Below are positions 17,017 to 26,220 of a stretch of DNA of 64,000 nucleotides, in pieces. A model generated the notes under the pieces. It searched no databases, had not been told where the DNA came from, and was given only the letters and a program-made list of their open reading frames with translations. Made by a program: the position numbers and the translations under genes. Numbering within the stretch: the stretch's first letter is position 1; every line of letters starts with the position of its first letter. Origin of the DNA: Candidatus Companilactobacillus pullicola (GTDB lineage Bacteria > Bacillota > Bacilli > Lactobacillales > Lactobacillaceae). The stretch lies in assembly GCA_019116025.1 (NCBI GenBank), contig DXCM01000024.1, positions 1 to 64,000 of the forward strand, written 5' to 3'.

Positions 17017-18030
17017 ATGTCAGAAAAAGATATGCAAACATATTTTGATAAGATGAATCAAGCTAATTCTTTATTGAAAGGGGCTTTAAGGGTTAGTAAC
17101 ATTGAATCGCTCGCTGAGACATTGACTGATATTTCCGATGGTAGCGTTTACGTCGAGAACGGAGTTCCCGATAAAGAAACCGTCGCCAAGCTAGAAAATA
17201 TCTATACGGAAATGAAGAATTTAAGTTTAACTCCACTTCAGTTGAAGCAAGCAATTACAATTTCAATTATTAAAGCTCAAAAAGAAGATGAAACTGAAGT
17301 CAATAAGTTGATGACTCCAGATGCAATCGGCTTGATAGCTAGCTTAATTGCTTATGAAATATTAAATGTTCAAAATAAGAAAGATGTGAACATAGTCGAT
17401 CCGACTGTTGGAACAGGTAACTTACTGATTGAAGTCATTGAACAATTGAATATGACTGACAAATTTAATATCAATGCGGCAGCACTTGATAATGATGATG
17501 CTTTAGTTTCACTAACTAAAGCCTTTAGTGAAGTAATGAATCTTAATTTGGATGCTTATCATCAAGATAGTGTCGCTGATTGGGATATTACTGATATTGA
17601 TTTGGCAGTAGCTGATTTACCAGTTGGTTATTATCCAATTGATGATAATGCTAAGAACTTCAAGACGAGATCAGACGAGGGACATTCATATGCTCACCAT
17701 TTGTTGATTGAACAAACTATGAATAATTTAAATGACGGTGGAATTGGTATATTTATTGTACCTTCACAAATTTTCCAAACTGACCAAGCAAAGAAGCTAT
17801 CTGAATGGATGGTTTCAAGCGTTTATTTGCAAGCTGTTTTAGATTTACCCGCAACTTTGTTTGCTTCTAAAGAGGCACAAAAAGCAGTCGTAGTTTTACA
17901 AAAACATGGCGGTAATGCTAAACAAGTAGGAAATGTTTTGATGGGCACAATACCTGACACCAATAACCCAAAGTCGTTTAAGGGATTTAAAGACCAGTTG
18001 CAAAGCTGGGCAAAAAATTTTAAAGGTTAG
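17017..18030 (+). CDS. Class I SAM-dependent methyltransferase (YtxK-like)
   Basis: The 337-residue protein has an N-terminal helical domain and an N6-adenine-methylase-like core. The SAM-binding motif is VDPTVGTGNLLIEV (~residue 128). The catalytic position carries DLPVGYYP instead of the NPPY of DNA methylases, so DNA methylation is doubtful. This gene regularly sits between comG and ackA in lactobacilli. No restriction subunit is nearby. AAGAGG precedes the ATG, and the gap to ackA is 10 bases, so the two are cotranscribed. Confidence 0.88.
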   Translation: MSEKDMQTYFDKMNQANSLLKGALRVSNIESLAETLTDISDGSVYVENGVPDKETVAKLENIYTEMKNLSLTPLQLKQAITISIIKAQKEDETEVNKLMTPDAIGLIASLIAYEILNVQNKKDVNIVDPTVGTGNLLIEVIEQLNMTDKFNINAAALDNDDALVSLTKAFSEVMNLNLDAYHQDSVADWDITDIDLAVADLPVGYYPIDDNAKNFKTRSDEGHSYAHHLLIEQTMNNLNDGGIGIFIVPSQIFQTDQAKKLSEWMVSSVYLQAVLDLPATLFASKEAQKAVVVLQKHGGNAKQVGNVLMGTIPDTNNPKSFKGFKDQLQSWAKNFKG

Positions 18031-18040
18031 GTGAGATTAA

Positions 18041-19228
18041 ATGTCTAAAATCATGGCCGTTAATTCTGGTAGCTCTACATTAAAATGGAAACTATATACA
18101 GTACCTGATGAAAAGGTTATTGCCAAAGGGATGGTAGATCGTTTGGGATTGCCAGATTCAGTTTTTGAAATTAAGTATAACGGCAAGAAGATCAGTGAAA
18201 AAGAGGATATTCCTGATCACGCAACTGCAGTTAATAAAATGCTTGATAAACTAATTGAATTAAAAATCATCAAGAGTTATGACGAAATTACTGGAGTAGG
18301 GCATCGTGTGGTTGCTGGTGGTAGTATTTTCAAAGATTCTGCCGTAATAACGCCACAAGTAATTAAGCAAATCAAAGATCTTTCTGAATTTGCTCCGCTA
18401 CATAATCCTAGTCAAGCTACTGGTATTGAAGCATTTGAAAAGATTTTGCCAAATGTTCCTCAAGTGGCAGTCTTTGATACTTCGTTTCATCAAACGATGG
18501 ATCCAGTAAATTACTTATATAGTATTCCTTACGAATATTATGAGAAATATGGTGTTCGTAAATTTGGAGCACACGGTACAAGTCATCGTTATGTATCGCA
18601 AGCGGCTGCTGATTATTTACAGAAACCAATCTCCGATCTTAAAATCATTTCAGCTCATCTTGGTAGTGGGGCATCTATTGATGCAATTAAGAATGGTAAA
18701 TCAGTTGATACTTCCATGGGCTTCACGCCATTAGCTGGTATTACTATGAGTACTCGTTCAGGTGATATTGATCCTTCTTTGGTTGCCTATTTGATGCAAA
18801 AGAAGAAGATCACTGATCCAGATGAAATGGTAAATATTTTAAATAAAAAATCAGGTTTACTAGGAATTTCCGGTATATCTCCAGATATGCGTGATTTGTT
18901 AGCTACAAGAAGTGAAAATCACCGTTCCGAGTTAGCTATCGATATTTTTGTCAATCGAATTGTTAAATATATTGGTTCATATATTGCGCTCTTGGGTGGA
19001 GTTGACGCGTTGATCTTTACTGCTGGTGTTGGCGAAGGTAGTGCCGCAATTCGTGAAGAAATTGTAAATCACTTTAATTATCGTGGTATGAAGATCGATA
19101 AGGATGCTAATGAAAATGGCAAAGGAATTCATGTTATCAGTTCAAAAGATTCAACAACTGATGTTTTGGTTGTTCCAACTGATGAAGAATTGATGATCGT
19201 TCGCGATGTAGTTAGACTAACAAAGTAA
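18041..19228 (+). CDS. ackA: Acetate kinase
   Basis: Acetate kinase makes ATP and acetate from acetyl phosphate, the energy-yielding end of pyruvate and phosphoketolase metabolism. The 395-residue length is standard. Signatures are MAVNSGSSTLKWKLY at the N-terminus, HLGSGAS in the phosphate loop, FTPLAGITMSTRSGDIDP, and IFTAGVGEGS. TTAGGTGAG precedes the ATG. It lies 10 bases downstream of the methyltransferase and ends before a terminator. Confidence 0.97.
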   Translation: MSKIMAVNSGSSTLKWKLYTVPDEKVIAKGMVDRLGLPDSVFEIKYNGKKISEKEDIPDHATAVNKMLDKLIELKIIKSYDEITGVGHRVVAGGSIFKDSAVITPQVIKQIKDLSEFAPLHNPSQATGIEAFEKILPNVPQVAVFDTSFHQTMDPVNYLYSIPYEYYEKYGVRKFGAHGTSHRYVSQAAADYLQKPISDLKIISAHLGSGASIDAIKNGKSVDTSMGFTPLAGITMSTRSGDIDPSLVAYLMQKKKITDPDEMVNILNKKSGLLGISGISPDMRDLLATRSENHRSELAIDIFVNRIVKYIGSYIALLGGVDALIFTAGVGEGSAAIREEIVNHFNYRGMKIDKDANENGKGIHVISSKDSTTDVLVVPTDEELMIVRDVVRLTK

Positions 19229-19242
19229 ATAATGAAAAAATC

Positions 19243-19287
19243 AAGGAATTAAAACAAATTTAAGTTGTTTTGATTCCTTTTTTAATG
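19243..19287 (+). terminator. Terminator after ackA
   Basis: The stem AAGGAATTAAAACAA / TTGTTTTGATTCCTT (one mismatch) is followed by a T-run, about 15 bases after the ackA stop. Confidence 0.9.
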
Positions 19288-19403
19288 TTAAAAAATAGAT
19301 TAAAAATGTTGCCAATAATGCAATGTAAGCCTTTACTTTTTTATTTTTACTGTTATATTAAGGGTGTATAGAAAAGAGTAAATTTGGAATGGAGGTTCAT
19401 GAT

Positions 19404-21080
19404 ATGACAAGAAAAGCCTACATGATTGGTACAGGTGTTGGTAATTTAGCAGCTGGTATTTATTTGATTCGTGATGGGGGATTTAATGGCGATCAAATTA
19501 CTATGATGGGTCTAGAAGACCACGGTGCAAACGATGGTGCCGCAGTTAAGGACTATGAAACAGAATATGGTAACCAAGCTTTATCGAACAGCAAAGGATT
19601 TTTAGCAAAGGGTGGTAGAATGCTCAACGAAGAAACATTCGAAAACCTATGGGATGTATTGCGTTCGGTACCTTCATTGGACCATCCTGGACAAACAGTT
19701 ACAGATGACATTTTGAATTTTGACCACGCTCATCCAACACATGATGTTGGCCGTTTGATCGATGAAAACGGTCCACGTGTAAAACCTAATAAAGATAATT
19801 ACAGACATATGCAATTTGACAACAAGGATCGTTACCTATTGTCTAAATTGATGTTGATGCCTGAAAAAGATGAAGAAAAATTAAATAACATCAGTATTGC
19901 AGAATGGTTTGCAAGCAGTCCACACTTCTTCACAACAAACTTCTGGTACATGTGGCAAACAACATTTGCTTTCAAACGTGCTAGTTCAGCCGTTGAATTA
20001 CGTCGTTACATGAATCGTATGATTCTTGAATTCAGTCGTATCAATACACTGGAAGGTGTTACAAGAAGTCCATATAACCAATTTGAAAGTATCATCTTGC
20101 CAATGCGCAAGTACTTGGAAGATCGTGGCGTAACATTCATCAACAACCGTAAGGTTACCGACCTTGAATTCAAAGACACACCACTTCAAGATGATATTAT
20201 CGTTACTGGACTCAAGTACGAAGAAGTTGATAACGATAACAAAGAAGGACATATCGATATTGCCGAAAACGACCTAGTCTTTGATACTAATGGTTCAATT
20301 ACTGATAGTTCAGCACTTGGCGACTTCAACACACCATTTAAGGAAAATATGGATTATGCACCTAGTGCAGCACTTTGGAAGAAAGCAGCCGAAAAGTTCT
20401 ACTCATTAGGTAATCCTGACAAATTCTTCGGTGATCGTACACAAAGTGAATGGGTCAGCTTCACAGTCACAACAAACAGCCACTTCTTAGTAAATGAAAT
20501 TTCACGTATCACACAACAAGAACCCGGAAATGCTTTGAATACATGGATCAACAGTACGCCATTGTTATCAATCGTTGTACACCATCAACCACACTTCAAG
20601 GCACAAAAGCCAAATGAGTCAACATTCTGGGGTTACTTCATGTATCCAAGAAGAAACGGTGACTACGTTCAAAAGCCTGTAATGGAAATGACAGGTAAAG
20701 AAATGCTAGAAGAATTACTAGGACATCTAGCAGAAGTAGACCCAAGCAAAGACAATATCAAGAATCATACACAAGAAATTATGGATAGTATTGTCAATGT
20801 AATTCCAGTTCACCTACCATATGCAAGTGCAATGTTTAATCAAAGAGCCGTCGGAGATCGTCCAGATGTAGTTCCAAAGGGAAGCAAGAACTTAGCCTTC
20901 ATTAGTCAATTCTGTGAACAACCATTCGATATGGTCTTTACAGAACAATATTCATTCCGTGCAGCACAACGTGCCGTATATACATTGTTGAATATTCCAT
21001 TGTCAGAAATGACACCAATGCATCATTACGAGAAAGATCCTAAAGTAATGGCACGTGCTACTAAGACAATGTTTAGATAG
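19404..21080 (+). CDS. ohyA: Oleate hydratase
   Basis: This FAD-dependent enzyme adds water to the cis-9 double bond of oleic and linoleic acid, giving 10-hydroxy fatty acids; the family was once called myosin-cross-reactive antigen. The 558-residue product begins with the FAD-binding Rossmann motif MIGTGVGNLAAGIYLI. It contains the family stretches NSKGFLAKGGRM, FWYMWQTTFAFKRASSAVELRRY and QFCEQPFDMVFTEQYSFRAAQ. The start was set 5 codons into the open frame because GGAGG lies within the longer version. It is monocistronic, with a structured element immediately after its stop. Confidence 0.95.
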   Translation: MTRKAYMIGTGVGNLAAGIYLIRDGGFNGDQITMMGLEDHGANDGAAVKDYETEYGNQALSNSKGFLAKGGRMLNEETFENLWDVLRSVPSLDHPGQTVTDDILNFDHAHPTHDVGRLIDENGPRVKPNKDNYRHMQFDNKDRYLLSKLMLMPEKDEEKLNNISIAEWFASSPHFFTTNFWYMWQTTFAFKRASSAVELRRYMNRMILEFSRINTLEGVTRSPYNQFESIILPMRKYLEDRGVTFINNRKVTDLEFKDTPLQDDIIVTGLKYEEVDNDNKEGHIDIAENDLVFDTNGSITDSSALGDFNTPFKENMDYAPSAALWKKAAEKFYSLGNPDKFFGDRTQSEWVSFTVTTNSHFLVNEISRITQQEPGNALNTWINSTPLLSIVVHHQPHFKAQKPNESTFWGYFMYPRRNGDYVQKPVMEMTGKEMLEELLGHLAEVDPSKDNIKNHTQEIMDSIVNVIPVHLPYASAMFNQRAVGDRPDVVPKGSKNLAFISQFCEQPFDMVFTEQYSFRAAQRAVYTLLNIPLSEMTPMHHYEKDPKVMARATKTMFR

Positions 21081-21222
21081 AGAGAGGGCGGAGCAAGGGC
21101 GTTTGACCTCTGAGGATTTGCCTAAGTACTGGAATCGCACGCGTACTATGCGTGCAATTTCAGTACTGTAGCAAATCACGGGAGGTTGCCCTTGCGGAGC
21201 CCATTTAGGCAGCATACTTGAG
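21081..21222 (+). repeat. Structured 3'UTR element C
   Basis: The element starts directly after the ohyA stop with AGAGAG. It folds as one long hairpin: GGGC/GCCC, internal loop GGAG opposite CGGA, CAAGGGC/GCCCTTG, GACCTC/GAGGT, GATTTGC/GCAAATC, an AGTACTG/CAGTACT stem and a GCACGC/GCGTGC tip. Element D behind metQ2 has the same layout and shares TCTGAG, ATTTGCCTAAG, CTGTAGCAAA and GCATACTTGAG, while the stems change with compensation. There is no T-run, so it is not a simple terminator. A normal terminator lies ~290 bases on. Confidence 0.75.
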
Positions 21223-21508
21223 AAGAACAGCCAAGAAGAATGGTTTGAGGTCTTGAGGTATGGTTATTTAGAGTTAGAAGAAAAACTATTGAGAATAGAA
21301 AAAATAATTTTATGTGGAACGAGAAATTATTTTAAACAAACCTCAAAAACCTTCACAATACAAAATGTATTCAAAAGTAACTAACCTAAACGAAATTCCC
21401 ATCTAAAAGGGAGGTTGATGCCTATAATCAATCTATATCGGAAACAAATAAAATCTAACATCAAACGACAAAACATCTCATTAAGAAAGATAAAAAGTTT
21501 CACAAGTA
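21223..21508 (+). other. Intergenic stretch without recognised gene
   Basis: I see no ribosome site with a credible frame here. Partly complementary stretches GGTTTGAGG (~21250) and CCTCAAAAACC (~21341) could pair, so this may be a long 3' untranslated region of ohyA running to the terminator at 21509. Confidence 0.4.
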
Positions 21509-21540
21509 AGAGCTGAATCCGATTTCAGCTCTTTTTTTGT
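21509..21540 (+). terminator. Terminator upstream of the adhE region
   Basis: The stem AGAGCTGAA/TTTCAGCTCT is followed by seven T residues. An outer TTCACAA/TTGTGAA pairing surrounds it. Confidence 0.85.
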
Positions 21541-21578
21541 GAATCAAAAAGCAACATGAGACAGGCATTATGATGAGA

Positions 21579-21598
21579 TTGTGAAGAAATATTCACAA
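21579..21598 (+). promoter_or_regulatory. Rex-type operator upstream of adhE
   Basis: The palindrome TTGTGA-N8-TCACAA matches the binding pattern of the NADH/NAD-sensing repressor Rex, which controls fermentative dehydrogenases in Gram-positive bacteria. It lies 181 bases before the adhE ATG. AdhE is a classic Rex target. The rex gene is not in this window. Confidence 0.7.
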
Positions 21599-21662
21599 TT
21601 AAAAAGTGATGTGAAATTAATTTTTTTGTAGAGATAATTGTTTAGGTGTTGATATATCAACG

Positions 21663-21676
21663 TGGAAACGTTTACT
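21663..21676 (+). promoter_or_regulatory. cre-like site upstream of adhE
   Basis: TGGAAACGTTTACT fits the catabolite-responsive-element pattern TGNAARCGNWWWCA with one mismatch at the last base. It suggests CcpA control of adhE in addition to Rex. This is motif-based only. Confidence 0.45.
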
Positions 21677-21778
21677 TAGAGTTTTTAAACAAAATGGCTT
21701 GAACATTGATTGTACAGTGATAAGATAAAACGTGAATTAGTTAACAAATATGAATTTTTAAATCTTGGAGGTAATCAG

Positions 21779-24397
21779 ATGTTGAAAGGTTCCAAAGATA
21801 CAAAAGTTTCTACAAAATCAGATGAAAAAGAAGATGTAAAACCTGGTATTGATGCCATGGTTGCTAAAGCTCATAAGGCTTTGGATATTATGGATGGTTT
21901 TACTCAAAAGCAAGTTGATCATATTGTTCACCAAATGGCCATCGCTGGATTAAACGCTAGTTTTGAATTAGCTAAGTTAGCTTATAAAGAAACTGGCCGT
22001 GGAATGGTTGAAGATAAAGTTATTAAAAATATGTACGCTACAGAAGAAATTTGGCACTCAATCAAACGTGATAAGACCGTTGGTATTATCGAAGATGATA
22101 AGGAACACCGTTTGATCAAAGTCGCTGAACCACTTGGCGTTTTAGCAGGTGTTACTCCTGTTACTAATCCAACTTCAACTGCAATGTTCAAGTCATTGAT
22201 TGCTATGAAGACTCGTAATCCGATTATCTTTGGTTTCCATCCCCAAGCTCAAAATTGTTCTGTTGCCGCCGCTAAAGTTATGTTAAAAGCTGCCATTGAT
22301 GCTGGTGCCCCAGAAGGTGTCATTCAATGGATCGAAAAGCCAAGTATTGAAGCTACTTCTTACTTAATGAATAACGAAGGTGTTGCTAGTGTATTAGCTA
22401 CTGGTGGTCCTGGTATGGTTAAAGCCGCTTATTCAACTGGTAAACCTGCTTTAGGTGTTGGTCCTGGTAATGGCCCTGCATATATTGAAAAGACTGCTAA
22501 CATCAAACGTGCTGTTAACGATATTGTTCTATCAAAGACTTTTGATAATGGTATGGTTTGTGCTTCTGAAAACAGTGCCATCGTTGATGCCGATATTTAT
22601 GACGAAGTAAAATCACTATTTGAAAAGAATAAGATTTTCTTCATTAAGAAGTCAGATTACAAGAAATTAGCTGACGCAATGTTTAGACCAGAAGGTGGAG
22701 TTAAAGGTCCTATTGCCGGTAAGTCAGCTGTTGCTATCGCTAAATTAGCCGGTATCAAAGTTCCTGATGATACTAAAGTACTTGGTGTTGAACTTTCAAA
22801 GGTTGGTCCTGACGAACCACTTTCAGCTGAAAAACTATCACCTGTTCTTTCAGTTTATAAAGTTGCTGGACACAAGGAAGGCTTTGAAAAGGCTGATGAG
22901 CTATTACACTTTGGTGGTTTAGGCCACACAGTCGGTATTCACACAATGGATGAGGACTTAGCTACTGAATTTGGTATTAAGATGAAAGCTAGTCGTGTCT
23001 TAGTAAATACACCTGCTGCTATTGGTGGTATTGGTAATCTTTACAATGAAATGATCCCATCACTTACTCTTGGTACTGGTTCATGGGGGAAGAATTCTAT
23101 TTCTCATAACGTATCTTCATTTGATTTGCTTAATATTAAGACAATCGCAAAACGGAGAAATAATATGCAATGGATTAAACAACCAAGAGTTTACTATGAA
23201 AAGACTTCAGTTCGTTATCTAGAAGATCTTGAAGGTATGAAGAGAGCCTTTATCGTTTGTGATCCTGTCATGGTTCAACTTGGTTTCGTTGATACTATTA
23301 CCGATGAATTGAAACGCAGCAAGTTCCACGTTGAATATTCAATGTTCTCAGACGTTGATAACATCGTAACAACAGATGTTGTAAAACGTGGTGTTACTCA
23401 AATGAATTTATTCAAGCCTGATACAATTATTGCATTAGGTGGTGGTACAACAATGGATACAGCCAAAGACATGTGGTTGTTCTATGAACATCCCGATGTT
23501 GATCTCTTTGGTGCAAAACAAGGCTTCATTGATATCAGAAAACGTGCCTACAAGTTCCCTAAGCCTGAGAAAGCACAATTCGTTGCTATTCCAACAACAT
23601 ATGGAACTGGTGCCGAAGTTACACCATTTAGTTCAATTATCGATACAGAAACAGGTACAAAGTACCCAATCGCTGATTATGCATTGACACCTGATGTTGC
23701 TATCATTGATTCACAATTTGTTGAAACAATGCCAAAAGACATCATCGCTGAATCTGGTATGGATGTTTTGAACAATGCCATTGAATCTTATGTTGCCAAT
23801 ATGGCTTCAGATTACACAAGACCATATGCATTACAAGCTATTAAGTTAGTCTTTGACAATCTAGAAAAAGCTGCTAGTGGTGACAAGGATGCTCAAGAAG
23901 AAATGCACAATGCGTCAACACTTGCAGGTATGTCATTCGGTAATGCCTTTGCTGGTGTCGGTCATTCAATCACAGATGCTTTAACAAATGTTTATGGCAT
24001 CAGACACGGATTGGCTTCAATCATTGCCTTACCACAAGTAATCAATTATAACTTCGAACAACCAACAAAGATCACTATGTGGCCTAAGTACGAAAGTTTC
24101 AGAGCTGATTCAGATTATGCATCTATTGCTAGATACATCGGTTTGTCAGGTAAAGATGATAGAGCTTTGAAAGATGCCTTAGTTCAAAAGATTGTTGATC
24201 TTGCTCATGGACTCGGCATTAAGTTAAGCCTTAAAGATAACTACATTAATAAGAAGGAATTTGATGAAAATGTTGATTCATTATCAGAAGCAGCATTCGG
24301 AGATCAATTCTCATTCACAAATCCTAAAGAACCTTTAATTTCTGAATTGAAACAAATCCTTGAAGACATGTATGTTGGTAAAGGAATCGAAAAATAA
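21779..24397 (+). CDS. adhE: Bifunctional acetaldehyde-CoA/alcohol dehydrogenase AdhE
   Basis: AdhE reduces acetyl-CoA to acetaldehyde and then ethanol, reoxidising two NADH. The 872-residue protein has an N-terminal aldehyde dehydrogenase domain with the catalytic Cys261 in FDNGMVCASENS. Its C-terminal iron-dependent alcohol dehydrogenase domain contains IALGGGTTMDTAKDMW, the metal ligand region GMDVLNNAIESYV and the second His region GVGHSITDALTNVYGIRHG. The start was chosen 23 codons inside the open frame because TTGGAGG lies 9 bases before this ATG. A Rex box and a cre-like site upstream imply redox and carbon control. Confidence 0.96.
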   Translation: MLKGSKDTKVSTKSDEKEDVKPGIDAMVAKAHKALDIMDGFTQKQVDHIVHQMAIAGLNASFELAKLAYKETGRGMVEDKVIKNMYATEEIWHSIKRDKTVGIIEDDKEHRLIKVAEPLGVLAGVTPVTNPTSTAMFKSLIAMKTRNPIIFGFHPQAQNCSVAAAKVMLKAAIDAGAPEGVIQWIEKPSIEATSYLMNNEGVASVLATGGPGMVKAAYSTGKPALGVGPGNGPAYIEKTANIKRAVNDIVLSKTFDNGMVCASENSAIVDADIYDEVKSLFEKNKIFFIKKSDYKKLADAMFRPEGGVKGPIAGKSAVAIAKLAGIKVPDDTKVLGVELSKVGPDEPLSAEKLSPVLSVYKVAGHKEGFEKADELLHFGGLGHTVGIHTMDEDLATEFGIKMKASRVLVNTPAAIGGIGNLYNEMIPSLTLGTGSWGKNSISHNVSSFDLLNIKTIAKRRNNMQWIKQPRVYYEKTSVRYLEDLEGMKRAFIVCDPVMVQLGFVDTITDELKRSKFHVEYSMFSDVDNIVTTDVVKRGVTQMNLFKPDTIIALGGGTTMDTAKDMWLFYEHPDVDLFGAKQGFIDIRKRAYKFPKPEKAQFVAIPTTYGTGAEVTPFSSIIDTETGTKYPIADYALTPDVAIIDSQFVETMPKDIIAESGMDVLNNAIESYVANMASDYTRPYALQAIKLVFDNLEKAASGDKDAQEEMHNASTLAGMSFGNAFAGVGHSITDALTNVYGIRHGLASIIALPQVINYNFEQPTKITMWPKYESFRADSDYASIARYIGLSGKDDRALKDALVQKIVDLAHGLGIKLSLKDNYINKKEFDENVDSLSEAAFGDQFSFTNPKEPLISELKQILEDMYVGKGIEK

Positions 24398-24446
24398 GAG
24401 AGCAATAAATTGCAGAGATTTTCTCTCAATTCACTATTAAATAAAA

Positions 24447-24487
24447 AACAAGCAGTGACTCATTTCGAGTTACTGCTTGTTTTTGTG
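24447..24487 (+). terminator. Terminator after adhE
   Basis: The stem AACAAGCAGTGACT / AGTTACTGCTTGTT is followed by TTT, about 50 bases after the adhE stop. Confidence 0.85.
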
Positions 24488-24659
24488 TGCAACCGATATT
24501 TATAAATAATGATTAGGCCCTAAAAACCTGTATTACCAGTCTAAAATCCAAGATAGAGAGTTATTGTTTTGTATATCTAGAGAAGCTTTTCCCATGCTAT
24601 AATTCCTTCGCGTTATAAAAATTTATTTCCTTTGCGCAAATGGATGGGGGTAATAATTG

Positions 24660-25940
24660 ATGATTTCTTTAAAAAATAAAAGAAGTGTCAATTTAAAAAT
24701 CAACAAAGAACAGTGGAGCTGGATCATGTATGACTGGGCCAATTCTGCTTACGGAATAATCGTAACGACAGCTGTTTTGCCAGTGTATTTCAAATCAATG
24801 GCTTCAGCAAATAATGTTTCGGCCGCTAGTTCTACTGCTTATTGGGGATATGCTAATAGTTTCAGTACGCTATTAGTATCATTATTGGCTCCGTTTCTGG
24901 GTGCGTTAGCTGATTATCCTCACTTTAAGAAACGTTTATTGAGTATGTTTTGTTGGTTAGGAATAGTGACAACATTAGGATTAGTTTTTGTTCCCGCATC
25001 GCAATGGCGACTATTGTTGTTAGTCTATGTCTTGTCAGCGATTGGTTACTCAGTAAGTAATCTTTTTTACGATAGCTTTTTGACTGATGTGGCTGACGAT
25101 AAACAAATGAATAAAATATCAACTTACGGGTATGCCTATGGTTATCTAGGTGGAGTTATCGCCTTTATTCTGTTCCTTGTTTTGGAATTAACCAGTGGCT
25201 TTGGGATGTTGGATGGAACCGGAATTGCTCGTTGGAGTTTTGTAATAGCAGCCATTTGGTGGTTGGTATTTTATTTACCACTACAAAAGAACGTCACTCA
25301 AAAATATTCTGTTAAATCGACAACTTCACCTTTAAAGGGCAGTTTCAAAAGAGTATTCCAAACTATTAAACATATTAAACAATATAAACAAGTTGCGTGG
25401 TTCTTAGTAGCGTATTTCTTTTATATTGATGGTGTTGATACAATCTTTACGATGGCAACAGCCATTGGGATGGATATCGGCATAAAAACTTCAGAATTGA
25501 TGATTGTTATGCTGGTTGTGCAATTAATAGCTGTACCATTTTCGATCCTATTTGGATGGTTTGCTGATAAAACTTCGACTAGAAAAGGTATTTTATTAGG
25601 AATTGTAGTTTATCTTTTGATCTGTCTGTACGCACTAAACCTAAAATCTAGCTTAGATTTCTGGGTTTTAGCTATTTTAGTAGGTACTAGTCAGGGTGGT
25701 TTACAAGCCTTGAGCAGATCTTACTTTGGAAAAATTATTCCTAAAGAGTCAGGTAGTGAATTTTATGGATTCTATAATATTTTAGGTAAATTCTCAGCAG
25801 TTATGGGACCATTTATTGTAGCTATCGTTACACAATTAACAGGTAAATCAACTATCGGTGCTGCTTCGTTGAGTGCCTTATTCTTAGTAGGATTAGTTAT
25901 CTTCTCAATTTTGCCAAGAATGGTAAAGGAAACAAATTAA
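24660..25940 (+). CDS. MFS transporter, UMF1/Atg22-like
   Basis: The 426-residue membrane protein has about 12 spans. It begins with the UMF1 signature WIMYDWANSAYGIIVTTAVLPVYF and continues LADYPHFKKRLL; this branch of the major facilitator superfamily also includes yeast Atg22. Substrates of bacterial members are mostly unknown, with amino acids or peptides proposed for relatives. ATG at 24660 was preferred over the TTG one codon earlier, behind GGATGGGGG. It is a single gene closed by a bidirectional terminator. Confidence 0.88.
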   Translation: MISLKNKRSVNLKINKEQWSWIMYDWANSAYGIIVTTAVLPVYFKSMASANNVSAASSTAYWGYANSFSTLLVSLLAPFLGALADYPHFKKRLLSMFCWLGIVTTLGLVFVPASQWRLLLLVYVLSAIGYSVSNLFYDSFLTDVADDKQMNKISTYGYAYGYLGGVIAFILFLVLELTSGFGMLDGTGIARWSFVIAAIWWLVFYLPLQKNVTQKYSVKSTTSPLKGSFKRVFQTIKHIKQYKQVAWFLVAYFFYIDGVDTIFTMATAIGMDIGIKTSELMIVMLVVQLIAVPFSILFGWFADKTSTRKGILLGIVVYLLICLYALNLKSSLDFWVLAILVGTSQGGLQALSRSYFGKIIPKESGSEFYGFYNILGKFSAVMGPFIVAIVTQLTGKSTIGAASLSALFLVGLVIFSILPRMVKETN

Positions 25941-25973
25941 AAAGCTGAAATCATAATGATTTCAGCTTTTTGT
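25940..25973. terminator. Bidirectional terminator
   Basis: AAAAGCTGAAATCA / TGATTTCAGCTTTT is a perfect stem flanked by A- and T-runs. It serves the UMF1 transporter and the convergent DUF3781/GDPD unit. Confidence 0.9.
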
Positions 25974-26216
25974 TTATAAACGGTTAGCAGTGATTAAACG
26001 ATAGTTAAAAGAGTTAATCACTAATTCTATTTTTTCATGACGCAAGTAATAATTTTTTCCAGACTTTTGGAAAGTCGTGTTGTCGGCACTGATGATTTGG
26101 TTAACTAATTGTTTGATTTCTGATTCTGATAAATCCAGCTTTAATTTTTTATTGAAACGTTCGAAAACTAGTGGAGTGTAACAAATATTTTTTAAAAAAA
26201 TTTCTTGATTCGGCAT
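25974..26216 (-). CDS. DUF3781-family small protein
   Basis: This 80-residue soluble protein contains LKNICYTPLVFERFNKKL, KSGKNYYLRH and a terminal INSFNYRLITANRL, which I recognise as the DUF3781 pattern. The biochemical role is unknown. The ATG was placed just after the GDPD stop, behind GGAAG; seven further upstream codons overlap the GDPD gene. It is the second gene of a two-gene unit with the phosphodiesterase. Confidence 0.8.
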   Translation of the reverse strand: MPNQEIFLKNICYTPLVFERFNKKLKLDLSESEIKQLVNQIISADNTTFQKSGKNYYLRHEKIELVINSFNYRLITANRL

Positions 26217-26220
26217 ACTA

